A DNA stretch of 53,967 bases from Hoylesella enoeca JCM 12259 (lineage in GTDB: Bacteria > Bacteroidota > Bacteroidia > Bacteroidales > Bacteroidaceae), in assembly GCF_000613405.1 (NCBI RefSeq), contig NZ_BAIX01000015.1, positions 1-53,967 of the forward strand. The letters run 5' to 3'. The notes below the pieces were generated by a model. It was not told the origin of the DNA, ran no database searches, and saw only the letters and a program-made list of their open reading frames with translations. Shown in pieces: positions 9,162-17,365 of this stretch; position 1 is the first letter of the stretch; each line of letters begins with the position of its first letter. The position numbers were made by a program, and so were the translations under genes.

Positions 9162-10535
9162 TCACTTTGGCCATAATATGATTGTCAGACTACTACAACT
9201 ATCAAGCAAAGGACAGGGAAGTAGCTTTCTTACTTTGTACACATAGATGGGACAGCCACCGTCACGTCTCTTGCTCACTTTCTCAAAGCCTGCCCTTTTA
9301 AGGGCTTCTCCCATACGTTTGGAAGTCAGGGGATACCGGGTATAGATACCCAGATAGGCGAGAATCTCTGTAGTGGTCATATAGGAGCAATGGGGATTAT
9401 CCTCCGTTGGCTTCTCAAAGCAGCGCAACAGTAGTTCCATTTCTGCGGTCTGCACTTGGAAGTCCTCGCTCTCCAGATACAGTTCGGCTATCTCGTCATC
9501 GTCAAACCAATAGCGAAAACCTGCATTCAACAAGGCTTTGGCTTCTGCATAGACACTATCCATTGAGATGGCCTTTGCTCTTTTTATGTCAATGGACAAG
9601 ACCTCAAAGGGCAAAAAACGTCTGCTGCCTGTCGGGTCTGTAAGGAAGTCGTTGCCATTCACCGATGCCACGAAGCTCGCCAAGTGAGGATGTTCCTCCA
9701 CATATTTGTCATAGGGCATACGGAACTTGACCATCGGACAGGTAATGAGGTTCTTCAGTTCATTCTCGTCCCGTTTGTTGAGGGCTTTGAGCTGGTCGTC
9801 AATGTTTACGATAAGGTTCTGCCCAATATAGGTAAGTGTGTCCTTCTCCTGCGGATATATCTTTCCTGTATAACTGTAACCGTGCAGTGCCGGCGGACAG
9901 AGCAAATCAAGAAATGTTGTCTTGAACTTCCCCTGCTCGCCTGTCAGTACGAGACAGGTGTGGTTACGGCACTCACGGTCGTCCATGGCATTGGCGACCA
10001 CTGCCACGAGCCACTTGTCGGAGTTGCGCACGGCTACGCAACTTGCCAGTTCAGGAATGGCTTTCAGTGAAAAGGAAGAACTACTGCTCAAATCCACTGA
10101 TGGCAAGTTTTTGAAATACTCCTGTATGGGGTTAATGCGTGGAGAGAAACTGCTCTCGATGATGGAATAGAGATTATCTGAGGAGCCTATTATCCCGATG
10201 TCGTTGTCTATCTCCCTGCGGAGCGTGTTGATTTCATAACGGCCCACCTTAGTAAAACCACCATCAGATTTCCTGCGGTATTCTGTCCGTCCCAATACCG
10301 TATTGAATCTGAACTCGTAGTGAGTGGAGAGATAGGCCTCTATCTCCGAGTTCTTGGAGGAAATTCTTCTCGGTCTGGGCATATTGTTACCGCCTTCCGA
10401 TTTGCCTTTATCTACGCTTGTCTTCATTATATGCTTGGTTTGGTTTCCAAGAGTGAAGTTATTAAGAGAATGGGTAAGTTCCAAGCATTCGGAGAGTGCT
10501 TGCATAATGTTGCGTCCGTCTGCTATAAAGTTCAC
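9162..10535 (-). CDS. VapE/VirE-type P-loop protein of the mobile island
   Basis: This is a 457-residue virulence-associated-E type protein. It shows a Walker A motif GEQGKFKTT near residue 197, a Walker B-like LIVNIDDQ near 246, and FVASVNGNDFLTDPTGSRRFLPF, a segment typical of this family and related to phage and plasmid superfamily III helicases. A winged-helix-like tail (TTTEILAYLGIYTRYPLTSK) follows. Family members in Bacteroidetes elements are often fused to an N-terminal primase-like domain, which is absent here, so this is a short form. It probably acts in replication or processing of the excised island. Translation could instead begin at Met37 (10427). Confidence 0.8.
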   Translation of the reverse strand: MNFIADGRNIMQALSECLELTHSLNNFTLGNQTKHIMKTSVDKGKSEGGNNMPRPRRISSKNSEIEAYLSTHYEFRFNTVLGRTEYRRKSDGGFTKVGRYEINTLRREIDNDIGIIGSSDNLYSIIESSFSPRINPIQEYFKNLPSVDLSSSSSFSLKAIPELASCVAVRNSDKWLVAVVANAMDDRECRNHTCLVLTGEQGKFKTTFLDLLCPPALHGYSYTGKIYPQEKDTLTYIGQNLIVNIDDQLKALNKRDENELKNLITCPMVKFRMPYDKYVEEHPHLASFVASVNGNDFLTDPTGSRRFLPFEVLSIDIKRAKAISMDSVYAEAKALLNAGFRYWFDDDEIAELYLESEDFQVQTAEMELLLRCFEKPTEDNPHCSYMTTTEILAYLGIYTRYPLTSKRMGEALKRAGFEKVSKRRDGGCPIYVYKVRKLLPCPLLDSCSSLTIILWPK

Positions 10536-10854
10536 ATGTTTTTTTATGGAGGTGGGAAAAGAAAAAGATGATTTAAGCTAAAACAGAGGATAAAACGACA
10601 AGAAAAGGCAAAGACAATAGTGTGCCCCTTGCACATGTTTGCAGTATTCTGCACTGATATTGCAAACGATAGAATCTGTGCAGAGATGTGGTAGCGTTTG
10701 GCCACATTGAAAGTGCCACAAGCTGCTACTTGAATAACATCGATAGAGTTGTATCGGCACGACGTATCTTTACACCAAACGAACGGTGAAAGAAGAAAAT
10801 AGGGCAAAAAGGTGTAAATGCCAGCCGATGAAATACGTTGCCCTTTCCTTCAAC

Positions 10855-10916
10855 TTCCCTATATTTCCCTGCTATTCCCTGTTGCTTTGAGGTTTGGAAA
10901 ACACATCCTACTTTTG
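10855..10916 (+). promoter_or_regulatory. Promoter of the excisionase genes with phased upstream repeats
   Basis: TTTG (10886-10889), a 19-bp spacer and TACTTTTG (10909-10916) form a textbook Bacteroidetes promoter for the gene starting at 10983. Directly upstream, TTCCCT recurs three times at an exact 10-bp step (10855, 10865, 10875). One repeat per helical turn places a bound regulator on one DNA face next to the -33 box. The rest of 10536-10854 shows no gene. Confidence 0.65.
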
Positions 10917-10982
10917 CAGGCAGAAACATGCGATGAAGCACAAAACAAGAGTAGGAATTACAAACAATACAACAATAGAATT

Positions 10983-11282
10983 ATGGGATATTTTATCATT
11001 ACGGATTCAAATTGGGCAAAGTTGAGGAATGAGATACTCAGCCTTGCCGAGACCTGCCACAAGGCTTTCGGTGAACAGAGCAGGCACATGGACTGGTTGC
11101 ATAACGGTGACGTATGTAAGTTGCTCAACATCAGCAAGCGTACCTTGCAGCATTATCGGGACACGGGTGTGTTGCCCTTTGCCCAAATCGGGCACAAGTG
11201 CTATTACAAGCGTGAGGACGTCGAGCGTCTGCTCAATACAAAATCAGAGAAATCAAGAAAAGATAAACCTGTAAACAGATAA
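10983..11282 (+). CDS. Excisionase-like HTH protein
   Basis: This 99-residue protein has a MerR-like helix-turn-helix (HTH_17 type) in its second half: NGDVCKLLNISKRTLQHYRD, then PFAQIGHKCYYKREDVERLL. Such proteins in Bacteroidetes mobile elements act as recombination directionality factors or regulators. The start at 10983 (MGYFIITDSNW) was chosen because it follows the strong promoter by about 65 bp and matches the usual length of the family. The next gene, another HTH protein of the same type, starts 4 bp later, a paired arrangement that is common upstream of VapE-type genes. Here the pair is on the opposite strand from the rest of the mobilization cluster. Confidence 0.82.
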   Translation: MGYFIITDSNWAKLRNEILSLAETCHKAFGEQSRHMDWLHNGDVCKLLNISKRTLQHYRDTGVLPFAQIGHKCYYKREDVERLLNTKSEKSRKDKPVNR

Positions 11283-11286
11283 GACT

Positions 11287-11591
11287 ATGGAATCAGTAAA
11301 GAACCTGAATATGGATGCGGACGAGATGCTGATCGTGCTCTCGGCCCTTGAGGGAGTGAACAGACGGATAAAGGAAGTGGCGCAGACACACAAGCCACTG
11401 TTTGGCGATGAGCACTTCCTGACGGGCAAGGATGTGTGCGAGCGGCTGTATATCAGCCCCGTACCTTGCAGGACTATCGGGACAGAAGGATTATCCCCTA
11501 CACACAGTTTGCAGGGAAGATACTTTACAAGGCTTCGGACTTGAATAGCATGCTGGAAGAAAATTATAGAAATAATAATATTATAACGTGA
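11287..11591 (+). pseudogene. Second excisionase-like HTH protein, frameshifted
   Basis: The frame starts MESVKNLNMDADEML and reaches FLTGKDVCERLYISP, the first helices of an HTH_17 domain, then goes out of frame. Adding one C to the CCCC run at 11457-11460 restores RTLQDYRDRRIIPYTQFAG and KILYKASDLNSMLEENY, closing at a TGA at 11589-11591 for about 101 residues. The repaired protein is a sibling of the gene just upstream. The lesion is a single lost C, as in several other genes of this window, so it may be a base-calling error and not a true loss. Confidence 0.75.
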
Positions 11592-11633
11592 GTTCGACGA
11601 ATTCAGAACAAAGCAAGTATTAAGCAATGTTTC

Positions 11634-12241
11634 CTTTACCGCCCTTATGAGCCATCGGGCGGAGGAAAAAGCACAACGACCAAACTCGCCGCGCGTTTAT
11701 GGGACATTGATAGCGGACAGATACTCATAGGCGGAAGAGATGTTTCCACGATAGAGCCTGAAATACTGCTAAAAAACTACGCCATCGTTTCTTAAGACAT
11801 ACTGCTTTTCAATGCCTCCATTACCGACAATATCGCATCGACAAGCACGCTTCCACCGATAAGGAGGTGCGCCATACGGCACGATTGGCGCAGTGCGACG
11901 ACACCGTTATCAGCGAGAACGGTGAAAACCTTTCGTGGGGCGAACGGCAGCGCGTCTCTATTGCCGTACCCTTCTGAAAGATGCCCCCATTATTCTATTG
12001 GACGAAGCCACCGCCAGTCTTGATGCCGAGAATGGAATGAAGATACAGGCAGGTATCTCTGAGCTGGTACAGGGAAAGACCGCCATCATCATTGCCCACC
12101 GCATGCGCACAGTCTGCAATGCCGACCACATCGTGGTGCTTAACGGAGGAACGGTAAGCGAAACAGCCCCCCGACGAGTTAATGGCAATAAATGGTGAGT
12201 TTGCAAGAATGGTAAGGTTACAACAGGAAGCAAAGGCATAA
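11634..12241 (+). pseudogene. Relic of an ABC transporter ATP-binding domain
   Basis: Pieces of one nucleotide-binding domain can be read in several frames. They are Walker A SGGGKSTTTKLAARLWD, a Q-loop region (NYAIVS, stop, DILLFNASITDNI), a signature region (LSWGERQRVSIA), Walker B (APIILLDEATASLDAE) and the switch histidine (AIIIAHRMRTV). It ends at a TAA at 12239-12241. Single-base losses lie near 11834 and 11964, an in-frame TAA replaces a codon near 11794, and another shift lies in the C-run near 12170. The permease half is missing entirely. This is a truncated, decayed gene, probably left from an earlier rearrangement of the island. Confidence 0.78.
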
Positions 12242-12246
12242 AACCA

Positions 12247-12284
12247 AAAACGGCTGCAAGTCTAATTTCAACTTGCAGTCGTTT
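12247..12284. terminator. Bidirectional terminator between the ABC relic and rloB
   Basis: AACGGCTGCAAGT and ACTTGCAGTCGTT pair with one G-T mismatch and are flanked by A-runs and T-runs on both sides. It separates the plus-strand ABC relic from the convergent rloB-like gene. Confidence 0.8.
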
Positions 12285-12302
12285 TCAATAATAATTATTT
12301 CT

Positions 12303-12899
12303 TTATGTAATAGATAATGCCTGAAGCATACTGCCTAATTCAGAATAAGTGTAGCCGCGGACTTTGTCTTTGCAAGAATTATTGGCATTTGTTATGGCGG
12401 TTCGCAAAGTACCGCCTTTTTCCTTGAAGATTTTGTGTAGTCCTTTCCTGAAAAACTTTAAGTTCTTCTGATAACCACATTTCTTTTCCAACTCATTGAC
12501 CACTTCATTAGAAGTGAGGTATTCCTTGGTTGTATATTTAAAATAGTAAAGGAAGAATAGTTCCGTGCACCTTTCAGTTTCAAAGAATTTCACCTCACAG
12601 TTAATGCCCTCATCGTTTTTTACGATGGGGTTTTCATATTTCCTTTTCAGTTCCAGATAATCGTTCTTCTCTTTCCCTTTTTTCTTATTATCCATATCTA
12701 TCATACAGAAAATCTTAGAATATCCTTTGGAAATGCCTTCCTCTATTTTCTTTTCCAATTCCGTAAGATTGCTATGCTTGGGTATCTTGGGCTCAATACT
12801 TTTTAATTGTGCAGGATAATAGTCTCTTAATGAGTTCATATAGAAACTTTCAGTAGGTCCCTCACCCAATATCATAATTGCATCTGCTAACTTTCCCAT
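12303..12899 (-). CDS. RloB-family protein (TOPRIM-like), partner of the upstream ATPase
   Basis: The 198-residue product matches the RloB pattern: an N-terminal GEGPTESFY (Glu13) and an IDMD acidic pair (Asp68, Asp70), arranged like the metal-binding residues of TOPRIM-type nucleases. A helical C-terminal half contains SCKDKVRGYTYSELGSML. RloB is usually encoded with an ABC-like ATPase (RloA), and pairs of this build include the AbiL abortive-infection type. PARIS uses a similar ATPase plus TOPRIM logic. The gene starts 6 bp after the ATPase gene ends, so the two are translated from one message. A toxic effector activated by the ATPase is the likely role, but this is inferred from family and context. 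Confidence 0.78.
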   Translation of the reverse strand: MGKLADAIMILGEGPTESFYMNSLRDYYPAQLKSIEPKIPKHSNLTELEKKIEEGISKGYSKIFCMIDMDNKKKGKEKNDYLELKRKYENPIVKNDEGINCEVKFFETERCTELFFLYYFKYTTKEYLTSNEVVNELEKKCGYQKNLKFFRKGLHKIFKEKGGTLRTAITNANNSCKDKVRGYTYSELGSMLQALSIT

Positions 12900-12905
12900 T
12901 GTTTT

Positions 12906-14186
12906 TCATTCTAAGTCAATAAAATATGAGCCTAACTCGGGTTTTGCCCCCAATCTGCCAATTTTATATGAATTATATAGGGATAAATTCTTATGCAATC
13001 CAAACGAATCGCCACGGGAATATTCTGAAGATGCTGTTTCATGGCTTTTCTCCACAAACCATACTATTTCTCGGTGCTCATTGAGCAAATCTTCTGAAAG
13101 CAAGGATATTTCCTGACTGGTGAACATCAATTGTGAGCTTTCCGAATTATAAATAAATACATTCAGAAAATAAGTCAGTAAGTCATAATGCAAATCCTCG
13201 TCTAATTCATCAAGGAGATACAGATGGCTTCCCGTTATCAAGTCATATAGAAAATGCAAAAGCTTGAGATATCGTATAGTGCCTTGTGATTGCAGCCGCC
13301 AAGGTATATTAAAATTGCCGTCAGCCGATTGATTGACAAACAAAATATCCTCTCTGTCATCTTCAAGCATTCTTTTTTTTGCCTTTTCCGTTAGTTCATC
13401 ATCCTCCATGATCATTTGGCGTAATTTCTGAGGAATACTATCAAGACTTTTTACAACTTGAAAATCAGAGATATTCAAATCTGCTTTTCTAAGCATCAGG
13501 CGATAGAAATTTATAAGTTTGGTGTCTTTACAAATATCTTTGACCTCTTCAATAAAATTACGATTCCCATCTCCATTTATTTCGTGCACATGATGTTCTA
13601 TCCACGAAAATAATTTGGCTATTGGTTGTATGTCCTCCTTAAAAGCAACTTTCCTATAAGTGGATAAAACAGAATGATTGTTGAGTGTATTTTCTATCAG
13701 TGTTTTCTGCGTTTCCGCCTTCAATCCTAAACTTGTACCGAACTTGGTGTCTGCCTGTACGCCTTTGTTCTTGAATTTACGCTCATAGAACAAAGCCTTG
13801 GAATTGTTAGGATAATAATACAGTTCTTCTCTCACGATATAATCAGGAAAGTACTCCACATCATAGTCATATCTAACAGCCTCTGCATAAAAAGATATAT
13901 GCATCTTGATTGGCTTTTCCTTGGTCAACTCAAATGGGGGAGCAGTCTTTACTTTATCTGTAATGTCAGTTTGGGATCTATATAATAAATCAAAGATGTT
14001 TTGAATGGCATATAGCATATTCGATTTTCCCGAAGCATTTGCTCCATAAAGAATTCCTAACTTGTTAAGAAAAACACCTTTTGAAATTTCGTAACTGAGA
14101 AATTCGTCTTGGGTTTTAGAGACAAAATCCAGTTCTTGCCTGTCTCGGATAGACAGATAGTTTTCAACCCAAAAATCTCTTATCAT
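12906..14186 (-). CDS. RloA-like AAA/ABC-type ATPase of a defence pair
   Basis: From the start chosen here (MIRDFWVENYLSIRD at 14186) the protein is 426 residues. It has Walker A GANASGKS (residues 48-55), a signature-like QSQGTIRYLKLL, and Walker B with D-loop LLDELDEDLH, then a late histidine/switch region (QLMFTSQEISLL). This is the AAA_15/AAA_21 architecture found in RloA, AbiL and OLD-like defence ATPases. The reading frame stays open further upstream to 14297, but that extension is hydrophobic, lacks family similarity and overlaps the promoter at 14233. With RloB next to it, the pair probably forms a sensor-effector module against phage. Confidence 0.8.
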   Translation of the reverse strand: MIRDFWVENYLSIRDRQELDFVSKTQDEFLSYEISKGVFLNKLGILYGANASGKSNMLYAIQNIFDLLYRSQTDITDKVKTAPPFELTKEKPIKMHISFYAEAVRYDYDVEYFPDYIVREELYYYPNNSKALFYERKFKNKGVQADTKFGTSLGLKAETQKTLIENTLNNHSVLSTYRKVAFKEDIQPIAKLFSWIEHHVHEINGDGNRNFIEEVKDICKDTKLINFYRLMLRKADLNISDFQVVKSLDSIPQKLRQMIMEDDELTEKAKKRMLEDDREDILFVNQSADGNFNIPWRLQSQGTIRYLKLLHFLYDLITGSHLYLLDELDEDLHYDLLTYFLNVFIYNSESSQLMFTSQEISLLSEDLLNEHREIVWFVEKSHETASSEYSRGDSFGLHKNLSLYNSYKIGRLGAKPELGSYFIDLE

Positions 14187-14232
14187 TTTATGTAATATAT
14201 ATATAATTATTGCAATAATCGTAAATCTGTTA

Positions 14233-14260
14233 CAAAAATAAGATATTTTTTCGGAACAAA
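14233..14260 (-). promoter_or_regulatory. Promoter of the rloA-rloB pair
   Basis: The minus strand carries TATTTTTG (14233-14240), a good -7 box. TTTG lies at 14257-14260, with a 16-bp spacer that is a little short of the usual 19. It lies about 50 bp before the chosen ATPase start. Confidence 0.5.
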
Positions 14261-14320
14261 CAAGGAAATTTGGTAAAAAGGAGGAAATCTGGTACATCCT
14301 TTTGGTCGGTCACTGAAAAA

Positions 14321-14357
14321 TGAAAAACGCAAGGCCTGTTTCCCAACAAGCCTTGCG
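14321..14357 (-). terminator. Terminator for the small minus-strand gene at 14.5 kb
   Basis: CGCAAGGC and GCCTTGCG form an 8-bp perfect stem. On the minus strand it is followed by TTTTTCATTTTT. It lies downstream of the small reading frame at 14407-14593 and shields the rloA promoter region from read-through. Confidence 0.7.
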
Positions 14358-14406
14358 CCATACAAATTAGAAAGTTATAAAAAATCAAGAGTTTTATAAG
14401 ATTACT

Positions 14407-14593
14407 TTATCTTCTCCGTCTCCAACCCTCCTGGCTGTCCGGCTGAACCTTAAACTCAATCTCGGTAAGCTTACCGTTCTTCACCGTGAGCCAGAAGAGG
14501 TCGGTGGGCTGGTCGGAGAGGTAGACTTGATAGGCGCGTGTGGCGTCCTTGGTTGATGCGGTAGAGCCGGATGTTTTCAATCGTTTTGCTCAT
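14407..14593 (-). pseudogene. Small unknown gene, frameshifted
   Basis: The frame opens MSKTIENIRLYRI and then goes out of register. One base further on, the sequence reads TKDATRAYQVYLSDQPTDLF followed by WLTVKNGKLTEIEFKVQPD and a basic tail WRRRR, ending at 14407. Joined, this is a protein of about 61 residues. I do not recognise the family. The shift is of the opposite sense (one extra base or two missing) to most others in this window. A terminator follows and a strongly structured stretch precedes it, so it looks like a genuine transcription unit. Confidence 0.5.
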
Positions 14594-14625
14594 AGATTTT
14601 AAGTTTAATGGGTTGATATTGATGG

Positions 14626-14699
14626 AAGAACGCCATGTCGGGCGACATACCGCCCAAGCGACTCGCTTCAAGGGTTTGCCAACCCGACAAGGCGTTCTT
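14626..14699. repeat. Long hairpin-forming inverted repeat in a structured 250-bp stretch
   Basis: AAGAACGCCATGTCGGG (14626-14642) pairs with CCCGACAAGGCGTTCTT (14683-14699), 16 of 17 bases. Inside the loop AAGCG/CGCTT and GGGCG/CGCCC can pair again, and just beyond lies GTCGGCCGAC. The stretch 14594-14847 has no convincing gene. On the minus strand it is the leader of the small gene at 14593. It may be a structured RNA leader or a relic of a palindromic insertion. Confidence 0.6.
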
Positions 14700-14847
14700 T
14701 CCGATGGCTTGGGCTTTGTGTCGGCCGACAATATCCGCTTTCCGGTTGCATGGAGCTTTGTCATCGTGACAAGCCTTGCTTTCTAGTAGCATGGGTACTT
14801 TGTCGGCCAACAAGGCCTATTCGTCTTTCACGGGGCGGACACCGTGC

Positions 14848-16431
14848 CTATCGTTCGTTCGGCCATTTATTGACGATCCATTTCGAGACAGCATTTTGTG
14901 AGAATACTATAGTTTTGTAGATATGCATCATATACCTGTTGGAAGGAATCGTAAGATTCTCAGAGCTTGTGAAGTAGTCCCTGCCCCATAACTCAATATA
15001 TTCACCGGGAGTAGAATAGTCTAAGTAGGTTGTCCCAATACCCTGTCCTGAACTATAGATAAAGAAATAGTCGTTAGTGTTTGTCGGCTCACCCATGATT
15101 GGGGCGGGACCATAGAATTTTAAATGCGAGTCGTAGAAACTGTTGTCTGCTCTTTAGGAATAGCTTCCCTGAAAAAGCGTGCGAAGTCCAACATTGCCGT
15201 TCTCGCAGTTGTCTGCTCTTTAGGAATAGCTTCCCCCATCAGGAGCGGTGGACTTCAAGGCTGATACGGACTTGCCGTGGTCGGCAGCGATGACACTCAG
15301 TTTCTTTATCCATACTCCGCCTTGGTAAAGTATACCATTTACAGTGAAAAGTTTGCTGTCGTCCCAGTGAATGTCGCCATGCTGAACATACTAAACAATC
15401 TCATTCATGTTGGGACAAGAACTTACTTGGGTATTTCTTCCAAAATAATAATCTTCCGGGAATTTAATGCTGGGATGTTCAGATCGCTTTTACGGACTTG
15501 TTCTTGCCAGCCGTGAGAACTACATTGTTGTAGGTTTTGCTGGTGGTGATATTCTTGTTTTTGTAGGTATTGTAGAATGTGTATTCTATGGTAAGTGTGC
15601 TGCAGGTTCCCGGAGCCAGCACTATAGTGGCGGCATTCGTGGCAGGGGTGAGTGCTTGCGGTGTGGTCACGAACCCCTGTTGTGGATCGGCATCCTTCAA
15701 CTTCAAGGTGATGCTCTGGTTGGCTGGCGTTGGTGTGGGACGCGAGGAGAGGTTGATACCGTTGTCGTCGAAGTCGAACTGCCCACAGATGGCCTTGTCG
15801 GCGGTTACTTTTATTTGGGTGAGAGGGGTGTTAATCTGCTGTGGCGAGTTGTAAGGCATAAGGGTGAGGTAGGCGGCCTCGTGCTTGAGGATGAAGTGGT
15901 AGCGGCCGCCTATCTTGGTGGCCACAGCCGTGCCGCAGTCGCCGCTTTCGCCGAGGTGGCTGGCGTCGTTGGGAATGGTTTGCAGTTGCTCGGCCTTGAT
16001 GGTTACCTTGTCGCCGGAGGTGCTGTTCTTGCCCGTGTAGCGCACGGGGTAGGTGGGGTAGGTGTGGGTGCCGTCGAACCAAAACTTGGCCTTGTCGGCG
16101 CGCTGCACGCCACCCGACACGGTGCTGGCGGTGAGTTTCTCGGCGATGTTGTTTTTGGCGTCCTGCTTCAAGGTGGGGCTCTCGGCATCGTTCTTCACCC
16201 AGAGGCGGTCGCCCTCGGTCCAGTAGAAGTTGAGCCGGAACCGTCGTACTCGGCAGTGGTGCGGGTGGTTGGTGCGTTGTCTTCCTCAACAAAGGTGGTG
16301 AGATCCTCGGTGGTTTCGGTATTGCCTTTCTGCTTGTTCTCTACTTGCGCGATGTCGTCGCTGTTGGCGCACGCGGCCATGAAAAGCGCCAGGGCCGTGG
16401 CTGCGAGAATGGAAAATAATCTTGTCTTCAT
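14848..16431 (-). pseudogene. Fimbrillin-family surface lipoprotein, heavily decayed
   Basis: The N-terminus is a lipoprotein signal (MKTRLFSILAATALALFMAAC). The next part resembles the N-terminal lobe of fimbrillin-like pilins (FWFDGTHTYPTYPVRYTGKN, LTAGKNKSVKAI). A further part reads MNEIV-stop-YVQHGDIHWDDSKLF and LYQGGVWIKKLSVIAA, a segment common in Bacteroidales fimbrillin-like proteins. The last piece runs FYGPAPIMGEPTNTNDYFF to KWPNER. Damage: a one-base loss at about 16234, a frameshift near 15480, TAG at 15391-15393 (probably from TGG), and TAA at 15154-15156 and 15220-15222. An in-frame 66-bp duplication lies at 15142-15235. With three nonsense codons this is a real pseudogene. Confidence 0.8.
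15142..15235. repeat. 28-bp direct repeat separated by 38 bp inside the fimbrillin pseudogene
   Basis: The string beginning GTTGTCTGCTCTTTAGG and ending AGCTTCCC occurs identically at 15142-15169 and 15208-15235. The period of 66 bp equals 22 codons and keeps the fimbrillin frame, so this is an internal coding duplication, not a CRISPR unit. Both copies contain the same TAA. Confidence 0.85.
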
Positions 16432-16487
16432 TTTGTTTTCTTCCTTAAAATGTTTTACTTTCTTAAATGATGTTTACCTTGAGAGGC

Positions 16488-16712
16488 TCAATCCTCCCAC
16501 ATGTTGAAGTCCCCTCCTACCTCGTCGTCAAGGAAGAAGCCGCGCTTGGCGTTGAGGTCGTTGCCGTCGTCTTCGGCCTTTTGGTGTCCGCCACTGTTGG
16601 GGAACGAGATTTCCAGCAGATGGTAGTCGGCCTTGACGCTGATGAGTTCGACTTCTGCCCTTACATAAGGCTTCCTTTTCTTACCCTGTGTTGTTACTTG
16701 TTTTTTGTTCAT
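16488..16712 (-). CDS. Small conserved-looking protein upstream of the fimbrillin gene
   Basis: The 74-residue product begins MNKKQVTTQGKKRKPYVRAE, has a short beta-prone stretch (VELISVKADYHLLEISFP) and ends in an acidic tail (DDEVGGDFNMWED). I do not recognise a named family. Short basic-then-acidic proteins of this layout often precede surface-protein genes in Prevotella, which is an impression and not a database result. The start at 16712 was chosen over an in-frame upstream Met at 16805 because the extra residues are Cys-rich and unlike coding sequence. It lies about 57 bp before the fimbrillin pseudogene, so the two were probably co-transcribed. Confidence 0.5.
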   Translation of the reverse strand: MNKKQVTTQGKKRKPYVRAEVELISVKADYHLLEISFPNSGGHQKAEDDGNDLNAKRGFFLDDEVGGDFNMWED

Positions 16713-16922
16713 GACTGTGAAATTTTTAATTGGGATTTTGGTTTGTTTGTCGTTCTTATTTCCCCCTTTGCACGAGTTGACAAAAGGGCATGAAAATGCG
16801 GACAAAGGGAACTCGATGGAGCCCTTTGTTTATCGAGGTTGCGCGGAGAGCCTCGCGCGCGTATGCGAAAAAGTTTTAGAGTATAGTTACGCCAGTAGCG
16901 CCTATATATGAGAGAGTAACAA

Positions 16923-17187
16923 ATTATTTGGAACTGCCAAATAATCCGTCATCTTTTTTGCGGCGTATTGTGCGTTGTCCGCAGCGTTGTATGCTATATT
17001 CTTCACGCAGGGAACCACTGTATTTGTCACACAGGGAATCGCAGACGATGCCATACGCAAATCCGCAGAAAAACCTCCGTTCCCCTGCGCCGCGCATACA
17101 CCTTTATTATATAAGGAAAGATGCTGTGAGTCATCATATCTCCCTAATCCGTTCAATGATTGATAGTTGTAATCGGATGCAAAGATA
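16923..17187 (-). promoter_or_regulatory. Long leader with a promoter-like box and a 9-bp inverted repeat
   Basis: The minus strand carries TATCTTTG at 17180-17187, a good -7 box, about 470 bp before the small gene at 16712. Within the leader, ATTATTTGG-AACTG-CCAAATAAT (16923-16945) is a perfect inverted repeat, and 16840-16865 is a GC-rich palindromic stretch (GCGCGGAGAGCCTCGCGCGC). No gene is convincing in 16713-17365. A 5' leader this long suggests control by RNA structure or DNA rearrangement, but neither is shown. Confidence 0.35.
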
Positions 17188-17365
17188 GTTAAAGTTTCCG
17201 AAACTTGCAGAAAAAAACGGAAATAGATGTGGAAATGGCGTGCAAACGAATGCACATTTGCCATTTTGTAGTAGGGCTTACCATTATGTCATCTTTAATA
17301 AAAAAAATACTGATTATTAAAATTGGCATAACGTTTGCATAGTATTAATAGCAAATAAAATTTAT

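Noticed and set aside
10544..10807. Minus-strand open frame of 87 codons upstream of the VapE-type gene
   Set aside because: The product is Cys/Phe-rich with no pattern, and it lies in the divergent control region.
14187..14297. Upstream extension of the RloA-like ATPase
   Set aside because: The extra 37 residues are unlike the family and overlap the promoter boxes. The start at 14186 gives the usual N-terminus.
15142..15235. Repeat-spacer-repeat unit (28 + 38 + 28 bp) resembling a minimal CRISPR array
   Set aside because: The 66-bp period is 22 codons, it keeps the fimbrillin reading frame on the minus strand, and there are no cas genes. It is a coding duplication.
15467..16507. Long plus-strand open frame (about 346 codons) over the fimbrillin region
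   Set aside because: It is the GC-rich antisense of the fimbrillin pseudogene, with a valine/glycine-heavy product lacking any motif.
16902..17264. Minus-strand open frame of 120 codons in the leader before the fimbrial genes
   Set aside because: It spans the promoter-like box, has no recognisable domain and would start upstream of the likely transcript.
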